From an uncultured Bacillota bacterium (lineage in GTDB: Bacteria > Bacillota_I > Bacilli_A > RFN20 > CAG-288), in the NCBI GenBank assembly GCA_949299015.1, contig CASFYT010000014.1:1-46858 (forward strand): 46,858 nt of DNA, in the 5' to 3' direction. The notes under the pieces were generated by a model. The model was given only the letters and a program-made list of their open reading frames with translations, was not told the DNA's origin and ran no database searches. Both the position numbers and the translations under genes were made by a program. Each line of letters opens with the position of its first letter. Positions within the stretch are counted from its first letter, which is position 1. Positions 7,701 to 16,343 of this stretch are shown here, in pieces.

Positions 7701-8352
7701 ATGTGCGAAGGCGTTGTTGGGATTTTTCCATTGACGAAATGGAGAGAAAAGAAAGACTTTGGAGGGAGGAGGCAATTAAAAAGAGTAATTTTTTACACTT
7801 CGTTTTCTTTTCCGAAAATGTCGTCAAGGTTGGTTTCGCCATGATCGATTGCACGTCCAATTTTCATGCGTGGCGACAAGAATTTTAGATGATGTTTCAT
7901 CGATTATTTCTGGGAATGTTAAAGCGATAATCGCTTCTTCGTCGTAAAATTACTGTGTTTTTTCTACCATTGAAATTGACATCGCTTGAAATAAAGAAAT
8001 GACTGCAGATGTCAAATTGGAATGGCCAATCGATTCTTCCTGCATCAAGGAGACATCACCGGATTTTTTGGCTGTTTCTCATCCCAGCGTTTCCGCTCTG
8101 ATAATGGTTGTAATCGGAAACAAGTCCATGTTCTCAATGCATGCGAGGAAACGAGTATGGTAAACTTATTCTCATACACAAGATGATGACAAAAGCGAAA
8201 ATGACTCAGGAGATTGCCCGGAAACGAGAGACACCACGGAATATAGTCGCTCTTTATATGAAAATGACGTTTCGTGTTTTCTCTTCTTCTTTTTCTAATA
8301 TTTATTCGATGATGTTGATATCGGCACCTTCTGATAGGAACTTATCTCTGAT
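7701..8352. other. A+T-rich intergenic stretch without a supported gene
   Basis: This stretch between the first module copy and the membrane protein gene is clearly richer in A+T than the rest of the window. Short open frames occur on both strands, but none has a ribosome site, plausible composition or family resemblance. It may contain decayed genes. Confidence 0.5.
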
Positions 8353-8961
8353 ATGACCTTACCTGAAATTTTGGATTTGGCAATGGTTTTGCTTTGGGAC
8401 GTGGTATATATCCTCATTATTGTCTTTGGTATCAAAAAAAGAATCTGTCTCATGCCTTTTCTTCCAATTTCCCTCAACCTCTCATGGGAATTGGCACGTT
8501 GTCTTGATCTCGATTTTCAAAATGTTTCTCAATCCATAGGGCTTCTCTCTTGGCTGATTTTGGATCTGGTGATCTATGCCATTCATCTAAGATTCGGTGG
8601 TGTGATGATGACAAAAAAACGGAAGGGATTTCTCCTTCTTTCCATTTCTGTTCCTTTGGTTTGTTGTGCAATTGTGCTTGCACTTTCCTGGTTTGTCCCG
8701 TCTTTTTTTCTTTACTTTTCATTTTTCATCAATCTTCTGATGTCCTGTCTCTTTCTTCCCTGCCTTTTAATGAAACGAACCCATCAAAAAGAATGGGCCA
8801 TCATCGCTCTCTTTCGGTTTCTCGGAACGCTTTCTGCAACGATTGTCTATGGAATCTTTTTTTCGGACTGGATTGCCTTGGCTGTCGGTGTCTTGATTGC
8901 GGCAATCGATTTCATCACTTTTGCTCTTGCCTTTCTCCTTCCGAATCCGAAGGAGGATTGA
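8353..8961 (+). CDS. Polytopic membrane protein, tentatively PaxB/Pyr4-type terpene-cyclase-like
   Basis: This 202-aa protein consists mostly of six to seven hydrophobic helices. Two features recall the transmembrane terpene-cyclase-like family (PaxB/Pyr4): an N-x-x-W-E motif at the start of the second helix region (Asn42, Trp45, Glu46) and an acidic residue in a helix followed by an RFG end (Asp71 ... HLRFG). In fungal members a Glu and an Asp are catalytic; bacterial homologues are mostly uncharacterised. The resemblance is by eye only, and no prenyl-transfer gene lies nearby. The gene is A+T-rich compared with the chromosome, stands alone between the two module copies and lacks a clear ribosome site, which points to acquired DNA. 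It could be another small membrane family. Confidence 0.55.
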   Translation: MTLPEILDLAMVLLWDVVYILIIVFGIKKRICLMPFLPISLNLSWELARCLDLDFQNVSQSIGLLSWLILDLVIYAIHLRFGGVMMTKKRKGFLLLSISVPLVCCAIVLALSWFVPSFFLYFSFFINLLMSCLFLPCLLMKRTHQKEWAIIALFRFLGTLSATIVYGIFFSDWIALAVGVLIAAIDFITFALAFLLPNPKED

Positions 8962-9311
8962 TCCTGAATTGATAAAGGCAAGGAGAATCCCTCTTTTGTA
9001 ATTGAAATTATGAAATAGTCTCATTTATTCACGGCATAAAGGAAACGTACGAGCTTCCTCTTGCAACTATGGATATTCTGCCTGTTTCTCCCGTTAGCTA
9101 GGATTCAACTCTCTGAAAAAAGGATGAAGGCAACGGATTAACGCATTTCTATACGTAAGAGCCTTTTCAGGACAATAAATGGTGAGCTCTGTCTTTGTCA
9201 TGGAGACGGGGTTCGGAAGGGCCTCGGCTTCGGTTCTGCCTCGTTTCTTTGCTTTTCATTCTTTTCCTCTTCCGCCGGCAGGGTTTCTCTGCCGGAGAAA
9301 GGAGGTGAGTC

Positions 9312-9410
9312 ATGGGAACGGTCGACGTTCTCGGACTTCTGATCTTCTACCTCATCCTCCGGTTTGTCCGTGAGGAGACAGAAAAAAAGGACCGTAGCGA
9401 TGACGACTGA
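9312..9410 (+). CDS. 32-aa single-helix peptide, candidate type I toxin (copy 2)
   Basis: The frame encodes MGTVDVLGLLIFYLIL followed by the charged tail RFVREETEKKDRSDDD. AGGAGG precedes the ATG at the same distance as in copy 1. Differences from copy 1 cluster in the helix and first tail residues and keep hydrophobicity or charge spacing, while the last nine residues are identical. The identical end is the part covered by the predicted antisense RNA, so its conservation may be enforced at RNA level. Confidence 0.65.
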   Translation: MGTVDVLGLLIFYLILRFVREETEKKDRSDDD

Positions 9411-9457
9411 CGAGCCAAGTTAGTCCATCGCGAGGCAGAGCCTCGGCCGGTCCCTTC
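9382..9457 (-). ncRNA. Predicted antisense RNA (type I antitoxin-like), copy 2
   Basis: Same architecture as copy 1 on the minus strand. The TATAAT at 9469-9464 would start it near 9457, and a U-run opposite A9382-9388 follows the CGGTCC side of the closing stem (9389-9394). The P2 and P3 stems are identical to copy 1. The RNA would overlap the 3' end of the peptide mRNA including its stop codon. Confidence 0.55.
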
Positions 9458-9463
9458 CTTGGT

Positions 9464-9491
9464 ATTATACGTCGGCGCCGTCCCTTTCGAA
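9464..9491 (-). promoter_or_regulatory. Promoter of the antisense RNA, copy 2
   Basis: On the minus strand: TTCGAA (9491-9486), 16 bases, TATAAT (9469-9464). The -10 is shared with copy 1; the -35 is weaker and lies in unrelated flanking sequence. Confidence 0.4.
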
Positions 9492-9640
9492 AGGAATTCC
9501 GATACCCTATTTCGAGTTATTCTCTCTTCGAGAGCGGCGATGAAGGAAGCGGTTCTCAAAACGACTTTTGGTGGATGGGCGTTTTCTCTGCCGAATGTCG
9601 AATGATCCGTTCTAGTGACGGAAAACTTCGTTCGGCTTCG

Positions 9641-9672
9641 AAAAAGCCGGGTTCTTCTTCCAAACCCGGCTT
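9641..9672 (-). terminator. Terminator of the metal-ATPase gene
   Basis: A 10-bp stem AAGCCGGGTT/AACCCGGCTT (9644-9653 with 9663-9672) is followed on the minus strand by a run of five T. It lies just after the stop of the minus-strand ATPase gene. Confidence 0.8.
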
Positions 9673-9691
9673 GTTCCTTCTTTCTGGCGAC

Positions 9692-11683
9692 TTATTTCTT
9701 CTTTGGCTGGGGGATGTACTTGGTCCTATAGAGGAGGAGGGACATCGAATGGAGGACGCACAGGGCCATGACGCCGGTGTCGGAGAGAGTCCCCAGGATC
9801 ATGGCGTAGCTTCCTCCGTAGCCGAGGGCGACCAGGACCATGATCAGGACCTTGACGAAGATGGCGAAGCTGACGCCGACGATGACGTTGAGCATCGTCC
9901 GGCGCGCGAGCCTCCTTCCTTCGGCGACCTTCCTGAGGTTGTCGTCCATGATGACGATGTCGCTGGCTTCGATGGCGGCATCGCTTCCGAGTCCTCCCAT
10001 GCTGATTCCGACGTCGCTGGCCAGGAGGGAAGGAGAGTCGTTGATGCCGTCTCCGACGAAGCCGACCTTCTTCCTCTTCATCTCTTCCTTCAGCGCCTGG
10101 AGCTTCTCGTCCGGAAGGAGGCCGGCACGATAGCCATCCAGGCCCACTTCCTTGGCCACGGCTTGGGCAATCCGGTCGTCGTCTCCCGAGAGCATTAAAG
10201 TCTTCTCCACCTTTTCCTTCTTCAGGTCCTGGAGGGCTTCCTTCGCCCCTTCCTTGATCTCGTCGGCGACGATGAAGTCCTGAATCTTCTCACCTCCCTC
10301 CTTGGCAAGGGCGAGGACCTTGTAGGGCGTCTTCGCCTCTTCGTAGTCCTGGACGCCGTTCTGAAGCAGGAAGGCCTTGCTTCCGAGGACATAGGTTTCT
10401 CCTTCGATCGTGCCGCGGATTCCTCCGCCGGGGACGTTCTGGAAGTCCTGGACGGGAAGCGTCCTTCCGTCGTAGGCGTCTGTGATCGCCTTTCCCAGCG
10501 GGTGGGTCGACTTCGCCTCCAAGGAGGCGGCGATGGCGAGAATCGATGGTTCGACCTCATTCTTCAGGACGAAGTTTCCGCGTGTCAAAGTTCCGGTCTT
10601 GTCGAAGAAGATGGTATTGGCTCTTGCGATGTTTTCCAAAGGGAGAGAGCCTTTGATCAAGACGCCAATTCTACTGGCGACACCGATTCCGGCAAAGAAG
10701 GAGATGGGAACGGAGATGACCAGGGCGCAGGGGCAGGAGATGAGAAGGATGGAAAGGGAGCGGTAGAGCCAAGCCTGGCCGCCGGAGGCGCCCTCCCAGA
10801 CGAAGCCGGAAAGGCCGTATCCGAGAAGGAAGACGAAGAGGGCGATCAAAACGACGATGGGCGTATACACCTTGCTGAAGCGGGTGATGAACTTTTCGCT
10901 CTTGGCCTTCTTTTCCTGCTCTTGCTGGACGAGGGTCAGGATTCGGGAGAGCGTGGAGTCCTGATAAGGCTTCTCGGTCCTGATGGAAAGGACGCAGGAA
11001 AGGTTCACCGATCCGGAATAGATCTTCTCCCCTTCCTGGATCTCGCGGGGAAGGGATTCGCCGTTGATGGAGGACATGTCCAGGGAGGATCGGCCCGAGA
11101 CGACGATGCCGTCGATGCTGACCTTTTCCCCGGGACGGACTTCCAGGAGGGAGCCGACTTCGACTTCCTCAGGATTCTTCTCGACGATGCTCCCGTCCTT
11201 CGTCACGACGTGGGCGTGGAGGGGAATGTCGTTGACCAGGCCCTGGATCGACTTCTTCGACCTTTCGGTCGCGTAGTCCTCCAGCATCTCCCCGACGATG
11301 TTGAAGAGGACGACGAGGATCGACTCCAGGAACTCTCCGATGGCGTAGGCGCCCAGGGTCGCCAGGAACATCAGGGTGAACTCGTTGATGTAGTTTCCTT
11401 CCCGAATCTCCCGGATCATGTTCTTAATTAGGATAAAGGAGAGGAAGGCATAGTCGATCGTGTAGATCAGGAATGCCGGGAAGGAAAGGGAGGAGAGGAA
11501 GGCAGGATCGGAGAAGAACGACCATTCAATCTCTTGATAGCGGGGGTCGTCGACCTTGTTCAGGACGAGCGCGAGGATCAACAGGAGGACGCCGACGCCG
11601 AGGAAGACGAAGTGAAGGATCTTTTCCTTCCTTTCTTCCTTCTCGTCCAAAGGACATCCGTCGTGACAGGCTTTGCAGGACAT
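9692..11683 (-). CDS. Heavy-metal P1B-type ATPase (Zn/Cd/Pb type)
   Basis: This 663-aa membrane pump hydrolyses ATP to export a soft divalent metal. It has the SCPCALVIS transmembrane metal site (Cys317-Pro-Cys319), the phosphorylated Asp361 in DKTGTLT, the HPLGKAI motif, and GDGINDSPSL followed by MGGLGSDAAIEASD, the pattern of the Zn/Cd/Pb group. There is no N-terminal ferredoxin-like HMA domain. Instead the protein starts MSCKACHDGCPLDEKEE, a short CxxCxxxC tail that may bind metal. The start at 11683 was chosen because GGAGG lies 7 nt upstream; an in-frame extension to 11791 would run through the promoter. It is transcribed divergently from nifJ. Metal specificity is inferred from motifs only. 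Confidence 0.9.
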   Translation of the reverse strand: MSCKACHDGCPLDEKEERKEKILHFVFLGVGVLLLILALVLNKVDDPRYQEIEWSFFSDPAFLSSLSFPAFLIYTIDYAFLSFILIKNMIREIREGNYINEFTLMFLATLGAYAIGEFLESILVVLFNIVGEMLEDYATERSKKSIQGLVNDIPLHAHVVTKDGSIVEKNPEEVEVGSLLEVRPGEKVSIDGIVVSGRSSLDMSSINGESLPREIQEGEKIYSGSVNLSCVLSIRTEKPYQDSTLSRILTLVQQEQEKKAKSEKFITRFSKVYTPIVVLIALFVFLLGYGLSGFVWEGASGGQAWLYRSLSILLISCPCALVISVPISFFAGIGVASRIGVLIKGSLPLENIARANTIFFDKTGTLTRGNFVLKNEVEPSILAIAASLEAKSTHPLGKAITDAYDGRTLPVQDFQNVPGGGIRGTIEGETYVLGSKAFLLQNGVQDYEEAKTPYKVLALAKEGGEKIQDFIVADEIKEGAKEALQDLKKEKVEKTLMLSGDDDRIAQAVAKEVGLDGYRAGLLPDEKLQALKEEMKRKKVGFVGDGINDSPSLLASDVGISMGGLGSDAAIEASDIVIMDDNLRKVAEGRRLARRTMLNVIVGVSFAIFVKVLIMVLVALGYGGSYAMILGTLSDTGVMALCVLHSMSLLLYRTKYIPQPKKK

Positions 11684-11707
11684 GGGTGGGCCTCCTAATA
11701 TGAAGTT

Positions 11708-11744
11708 ACGTTCATATGATATAACGTTCATAAAACGTTGGCAA
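11708..11744 (-). promoter_or_regulatory. Promoter and probable metal-sensor operator of the ATPase gene
   Basis: On the minus strand: TTGCCA (11744-11739), 17 bases, TATCAT (11721-11716). Two direct copies of ACGTTCATA (plus-strand 11708-11716 and 11724-11732) lie within and just after the core promoter. A+T-rich repeats over the promoter are typical operators for ArsR/SmtB/CadC-type metal sensors. No such regulator gene is in the window. Confidence 0.6.
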
Positions 11745-11819
11745 GCATTTTCGGCAGGAAAAGGAGCGATATAGTTATCATATGTTAACAAAATACGACG
11801 TTTTTCCTGCCTTTTTGGG

Positions 11820-11849
11820 TTTCTACTTTGTTTTTGTTTGTTCTATAAT
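11820..11849 (+). promoter_or_regulatory. nifJ promoter
   Basis: TATAAT at 11844-11849 with a weak TTTCTA at 11820-11825 (18-base spacer). The leader of about 30 nt carries GGAGG (11876-11880) unusually close to the ATG at 11885. Confidence 0.55.
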
Positions 11850-11884
11850 AAATTGCTTGAACCAGCAGAATCATTGGAGGATGT

Positions 11885-14800
11885 ATGGAAAAAGAGAAGT
11901 TCACATTCAAGTCCGTCGATGGCAACACCGCTGCTGCCCTCGGCTCCTACAAGTTCACCGAAGTCGCTGCCATCTATCCGATCACTCCTTCGAGCCCGAT
12001 GGCGGAAAACGTCGACGTCTATGCCTCCCAGGGCATGAAGAACGTCTTTGGCGATGTTGTGAAGGTCGTTGAGATGCAGTCCGAAGCCGGCGCCTCGGGT
12101 GCCGTCCACGGCGCGCTCCAGGGCGGTAGCCTTGCGACGACCTATACGGCCTCTCAGGGTCTTCTCCTGATGATCCCGAACATCTACAAGTGGGTCGGCG
12201 AAGAGCTTCCGGCCGTCCTGCACGTTGCCGCCCGCTCCCTCGCTTCCCGTTCCCTCTCCATCTTCGGCGATCACGGCGACATCTATGCCGTCCGTCAGAC
12301 GGGCGCTGCCATGATCTGCTCCCACTCCGTCCAGGAAGTCGCGGACCTCGCTCCTCTGTCGCATCTGATTGCGATCGAGTCGGCTTCCCCGGTCATCCAC
12401 TTCTTCGACGGCTTCCGCACCTCGCACGAAATCCAGAACGTCGAGTTCGTCAACGACGATTTCTGGAAGTCTCTCCTCAACACGGAGAAGGTCGACGAAT
12501 TCAAGAAGAGGGCGCTCAATCCGCACGGCCATGCGGTCACCCGCGGCGGTGCCGAGAACGACGACATTACCTTCCAGGGACGTGAAGCCCAGAACCTCCA
12601 CGAGGAGCACATCGTCGACGTCGCCTGCAAGTATTTCCAGAAGCTGACCGATGCGACGGGCCGTGCCTATGCGCCGTTTGTCTATTACGGCGATCCCGAG
12701 GCGACGAAGGTCATCATCGCCATGGGTTCGGTCACGGAGACCTGCCTCGAGGTCATCGACGACCTGATGAAGAAGGGCGAGAAGGTCGGCTTGGTCAAGG
12801 TCCATCTCTATCGTCCGTTCTCTGTCCGTCACCTGATGGCGACGATCCCCACCACGGTCAAGAAGATCGCGGTCCTCGATCGCACCAAGGAGCCGGGAAG
12901 CAACGGCGAGCCTCTCTATCTCGACGTTGTCGCTGCCCTCAAGCAGGGCGGCAGGACCGACATCGCGGTCCTCGGCGGCCGTTACGGCATCTCCTCCAAG
13001 GATACGCAGCCGAACCAGATCAAGGCGGTCTTCGACTTCCTTGACGCGAAGAAGACCTGGACGGGATTCACGATCGGCATCGACGACGATGTCACGCATC
13101 TCTCGCTTCCGGTCGACGAGACCTACACCGTTCCGCACGACTACACCTCCTGCCTCTTCTACGGCCTTGGATCGGACGGCACCGTCTCGGCCAACAAGTC
13201 CTCGGTCAAGATCATCGGCGACGAGACGCACCAGTATGCCCAGGCCTACTTCGCCTACGATTCCCGCAAGGCCGGCGGCGTCACCCGCTCGCACCTCCGC
13301 TTCGGCAAGACGCCGATCCACTCGACCTACTACGTCGAGAACGCGGATTTCGTCTCCTGTTCCCTGGATTCCTACATCTTCAAGTTCGACATGCTTCGCA
13401 ACCTGAAGGATGGCGGAACCTTCCTTCTCAATACGGACATGACCGACGAGCAGCTCTTCAACGCGATGCCCAACCGCATGAAGAAGCAGCTTGCCGACAA
13501 GCATGCCAAGTTCTACGTCATCGACGCGAACAAGATCGCTCTTGCCATCGGCATGGGCCGTCATACCAACACGATCCTCCAGGCTTCCTTCTTCTATCTC
13601 AACCAGCAGATCATGCCTTATGCCGAGGCCAACGAATGGATGAAGAAGTTCGCGGCCAAGACCTACGGCAAGAAGGGCCAGGACGTCGTCGAGCTCAACT
13701 ACAAGGCCATCGACCAGGGAACGGAAGGACTGCGCGAGGTCACCGTCGATCCCAGCTGGTCCAACCTCCCGGTCAGCAAGACGGTCAAGCTCACCGGTGA
13801 CGACTACTGGGACAGCTACGTCGCCTTGATCGGCAACCTCGAAGGAAACGACATCCCGGTCTCGACCTTCCTCAAGTGGGAGCTCGAGGACGGCACGATG
13901 GAGCCCAACGTCACCCTGCGTGAGGATCGTTCCATCGCCGACCGCGTCCCGGTCTGGGAGAAGGAAAACTGCATCCAGTGCGCCCAGTGCGCCTTCGTCT
14001 GCCCGCATGCGACGATCCGTCCCTTCCTCCTGAACGAGGAAGAGCTCGAGAAGCTTCCGGAAGACGAGAGGGCCGATGTCCTGGCGGCGATGGGCGGACC
14101 CAACGTCAAGGGACTCTTCTGGCGCATCCAGGTCTCTCCGATGAACTGCGTCGGATGCGGACTCTGCGTCAACCAGTGCCCGGGCAAGAGAGTCGCCAAG
14201 AAGGACGAGAACGGCAACGAGGTCAAGGACGAGAACGGAAAGACCGTCTTCGAGCAGAAGAAGGCCCTCAAGCTCGTCGAGGCCAAGAGCCAGTTCCACC
14301 ACGAGGAGGCGGCCAAGATCCTCTACACGCAGATCGAGCCTCGCGAAGGACTCTTCCCGGCCGGAACGGTCAAGGAAGTCGCCCTCAAGAAGCCCTATCA
14401 GGAAGTCTCGGGTGCCTGCGCCGGCTGCGGCGAGACGCCTTACTATCGTCTGGCTTCCCAGCTCTTCGGACAGGATATGCTCATCGCCAACGCGACGGGC
14501 TGCTCCTCCATCTACAACGGTTCCACGCCGATGACGCCGTTTGTCTGCGACAAGAACGGCAACGGTCCGGCCTGGGCGAACTCCCTCTTCGAGGACAACG
14601 CCGAGTACGGCTATGGAATGCGCATCGCGACCGATCACAAGCTCACCAAGATCGTCTCCATCATCAACGGTGCCCTGGACAAGGTCGAGCCCGAGCTCAA
14701 GGACATCCTTGTCGACTACGTCAACAACATCAAGAACAAGAAGCACGTCCGTGAGATCCTTCCGAAGCTCCTCAATCTCGTCCAGACCTCGGCCAACAGC

Positions 14801-15496
14801 GACATCAAGGCCCTGCTTCCGATGAAGAACGACCTCCTCGACAAGTCCATCTGGATCGTCGGCGGCGACGGCTGGGCCTACGATATCGGCTACGGCGGAC
14901 TGGACCACGTCATCGCGACGGACGACGACGTCAACATCCTCGTCCTCGATACCGAAGTCTACTCCAACACCGGCGGCCAGGCCTCCAAGTCCTCGCAGAC
15001 CGGACAGATCGCCAAGTTCGCGGCTTCCGGAAAGAAGACGGCCAAGAAGAACCTCGGCCTCATCGCCATGGCCTATGACCATGTCTATGTCGCCCAGATC
15101 GCTCTCGGCAGCAACCCGGCCCAGGCCATCAAGGCCTTGACCGAGGCGGAGAGCTACAACGGACCTTCCCTCGTCATCTGCTATGCGCCTTGCCAGGAGC
15201 ACGGCATCAAGGGCGGCCTCGGCAATTCCATGAAGCAGGAGAAGATGGCCGTCGACTGCGGCTACTTCCTCACCTACACCTACGATCCTCGCCTGAGGGA
15301 GCAGGGCAAGTCCCCGCTGGTCATGTCCTGCAAGCCGGACTTCTCCAAGTTCCGCGACTTCGTCATGACCCAGACCCGCTACAGCCAGCTCTTCCGTGTC
15401 AATCCGGATCATGCGGAAGAACTCCTCACCAAGAGCGAGAAGCTCGCCGAGCAGCGCTACCACGACATCCTCCGCTACGGCGGACTCGAGAAGTAA
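11885..15496 (+). CDS. nifJ: Pyruvate:ferredoxin (flavodoxin) oxidoreductase
   Basis: This single-chain enzyme of 1203 aa has the usual length for homodimeric PFOR. It converts pyruvate and CoA to acetyl-CoA and CO2 and reduces ferredoxin, the central step of anaerobic pyruvate use. The N-terminal domain has the YPITPSSPM pyruvate/CoA signature. Two 4Fe-4S clusters are bound by CIQCAQCAFVCPHA (from Cys696) and CVGCGLCVNQCPG (from Cys755). The proximal cluster uses Cys845, Cys848, Cys873 and Cys1103 (GACAGCGET, NATGCSS, APCQEHG). Thiamine diphosphate binding is seen in GGDGWAYDIGYGG followed by YSNTGGQASKSS. The gene is monocistronic between its own promoter and terminator. Confidence 0.97.
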   Translation: MEKEKFTFKSVDGNTAAALGSYKFTEVAAIYPITPSSPMAENVDVYASQGMKNVFGDVVKVVEMQSEAGASGAVHGALQGGSLATTYTASQGLLLMIPNIYKWVGEELPAVLHVAARSLASRSLSIFGDHGDIYAVRQTGAAMICSHSVQEVADLAPLSHLIAIESASPVIHFFDGFRTSHEIQNVEFVNDDFWKSLLNTEKVDEFKKRALNPHGHAVTRGGAENDDITFQGREAQNLHEEHIVDVACKYFQKLTDATGRAYAPFVYYGDPEATKVIIAMGSVTETCLEVIDDLMKKGEKVGLVKVHLYRPFSVRHLMATIPTTVKKIAVLDRTKEPGSNGEPLYLDVVAALKQGGRTDIAVLGGRYGISSKDTQPNQIKAVFDFLDAKKTWTGFTIGIDDDVTHLSLPVDETYTVPHDYTSCLFYGLGSDGTVSANKSSVKIIGDETHQYAQAYFAYDSRKAGGVTRSHLRFGKTPIHSTYYVENADFVSCSLDSYIFKFDMLRNLKDGGTFLLNTDMTDEQLFNAMPNRMKKQLADKHAKFYVIDANKIALAIGMGRHTNTILQASFFYLNQQIMPYAEANEWMKKFAAKTYGKKGQDVVELNYKAIDQGTEGLREVTVDPSWSNLPVSKTVKLTGDDYWDSYVALIGNLEGNDIPVSTFLKWELEDGTMEPNVTLREDRSIADRVPVWEKENCIQCAQCAFVCPHATIRPFLLNEEELEKLPEDERADVLAAMGGPNVKGLFWRIQVSPMNCVGCGLCVNQCPGKRVAKKDENGNEVKDENGKTVFEQKKALKLVEAKSQFHHEEAAKILYTQIEPREGLFPAGTVKEVALKKPYQEVSGACAGCGETPYYRLASQLFGQDMLIANATGCSSIYNGSTPMTPFVCDKNGNGPAWANSLFEDNAEYGYGMRIATDHKLTKIVSIINGALDKVEPELKDILVDYVNNIKNKKHVREILPKLLNLVQTSANSDIKALLPMKNDLLDKSIWIVGGDGWAYDIGYGGLDHVIATDDDVNILVLDTEVYSNTGGQASKSSQTGQIAKFAASGKKTAKKNLGLIAMAYDHVYVAQIALGSNPAQAIKALTEAESYNGPSLVICYAPCQEHGIKGGLGNSMKQEKMAVDCGYFLTYTYDPRLREQGKSPLVMSCKPDFSKFRDFVMTQTRYSQLFRVNPDHAEELLTKSEKLAEQRYHDILRYGGLEK

Positions 15497-15514
15497 GTCG
15501 ACCTTTGGAAGACG

Positions 15515-15545
15515 AAGGGGCTGTTTCGACAGCCCCTTTTCCTTT
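15515..15545 (+). terminator. nifJ terminator
   Basis: A 10-bp stem AAGGGGCTGT/ACAGCCCCTT with a TTCG tetraloop, followed by TTCCTTT. Confidence 0.85.
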
Positions 15546-15574
15546 CGCCGGATGGAAAAGGGAGCCTTTTTGCC

Positions 15575-15580
15575 TATAAT
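15575..15580 (+). promoter_or_regulatory. -10 box of the sirtuin operon
   Basis: TATAAT, with no convincing -35. An in-frame ATG at 15588 lies 7 nt downstream, where a transcript would begin. A second ATG at 15609 has a purine-rich ribosome site. This box would drive the operon that runs to 25523. Confidence 0.55.
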
Positions 15581-15608
15581 AAAACGGATGGATTTCGGGA
15601 GGGGAGGA

Positions 15609-16343
15609 ATGGCGCAGCTGGACGAGGATCGGACGTTTCTTCAACAGGAGATCGAGAAGAGCGCAAACGTCGTCTTTTTCGGTGGGGCGGGCGTCTCGAC
15701 GGAGTCGGGAATCCCGGATTTCCGCAGCACGGACGGCCTCTACCACCAGAAATACCGCTTCGATCCGGAAGTCATCCTCTCCCACGCTTTCTACGAGAGC
15801 CACAAGGAAGAGTTCTTCCGCTTCTACCGCGAGAAGATGCTCCTTCTCGACGCCCGTCCCAACGCCTGCCACCGGGCTCTCGCTGCCCTGGAGAAGAGGG
15901 GCAAGGTCAAGGCCGTCGTCACCCAGAACATCGACGGCCTGCACCAGAAGGCGGGAAGCCGGAACGTCGTGGAGCTCCATGGCTCCATCCATCGCAACTT
16001 CTGCGAGGAATGCGGACGAAGATACGATGGATCGTTCGTCCGGGAGACGGAGGAGCTCGTCCCCCGTTGCCCCCGCTGCGGCGGCGTCATCAAGCCGGAC
16101 GTCGTCCTCTATGGGGAATGCCTGGACGAACGGGTGATGACAAGGGCGGCGATCGCCATCTCCGAGGCCGACCTGCTTATCGTGGCCGGGACTTCCCTCG
16201 CCGTCTATCCGGCCGCTTCCTTCCTGAACGTCTTTCAGGGAAGGCTTCTGATTTTGATTGACAAGGATGAGAAGAAGACGGATCATAGGGCGGACGTCGT
16301 CCTGCACGACAAAGTCGCCGAACTCTTCGGAGGAATCCAATGA
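15609..16343 (+). CDS. cobB: Sir2-family NAD-dependent protein deacylase
   Basis: This 244-aa sirtuin removes acyl groups from lysines using NAD+, releasing nicotinamide and O-acyl-ADP-ribose. Motifs in order are GGAGVSTESGIPDFRS (residues 25-40), TQNIDGLHQKAG, the catalytic His124 in ELHGS, a zinc site of Cys132, Cys135, Cys154 and Cys157, IKPDVVLYGE, and GTSLAVYPAA. It is a compact class U/CobB-like enzyme without extra domains. The start was placed at 15609 because GGGAGGGGAGG precedes it; the in-frame ATG at 15588 would add seven residues on a leaderless mRNA. Its stop overlaps the next start (ATGA), so it leads a tightly coupled operon. Confidence 0.92.
   Translation: MAQLDEDRTFLQQEIEKSANVVFFGGAGVSTESGIPDFRSTDGLYHQKYRFDPEVILSHAFYESHKEEFFRFYREKMLLLDARPNACHRALAALEKRGKVKAVVTQNIDGLHQKAGSRNVVELHGSIHRNFCEECGRRYDGSFVRETEELVPRCPRCGGVIKPDVVLYGECLDERVMTRAAIAISEADLLIVAGTSLAVYPAASFLNVFQGRLLILIDKDEKKTDHRADVVLHDKVAELFGGIQ

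Larger units (their letters stand above)
9209..9469 (+). repeat. Duplicated toxin-antitoxin-like module, copy 2
   Basis: Second copy of the module at 7419-7678, about 1.79 kb downstream in the same orientation. The upstream hairpin keeps its CCGGCAG/CTGCCGG stem while its loop differs from copy 1. DNA from the GAAAAAAAGG in the peptide gene to TTGGTATTATA is nearly identical to copy 1, with one base missing in GGCC(C)GG. Sequence outside the module is unrelated. Confidence 0.85.

Noticed and set aside
7703-8356. Small frames at 7703-7888 and 8141-8356
   Set aside because: No ribosome site, odd composition and no family resemblance; treated as non-coding.
7419-9469. Module copies as insertion-sequence ends
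   Set aside because: No transposase lies between them, the copies are direct and internally structured, and no target duplications were seen.
11843-15463. Very long open frame antisense to nifJ
   Set aside because: It mirrors nifJ exactly; high G+C and codon bias of the true gene keep the opposite frame open. It is low in complexity (Asp/Val/Arg/Leu) and has no ribosome site.
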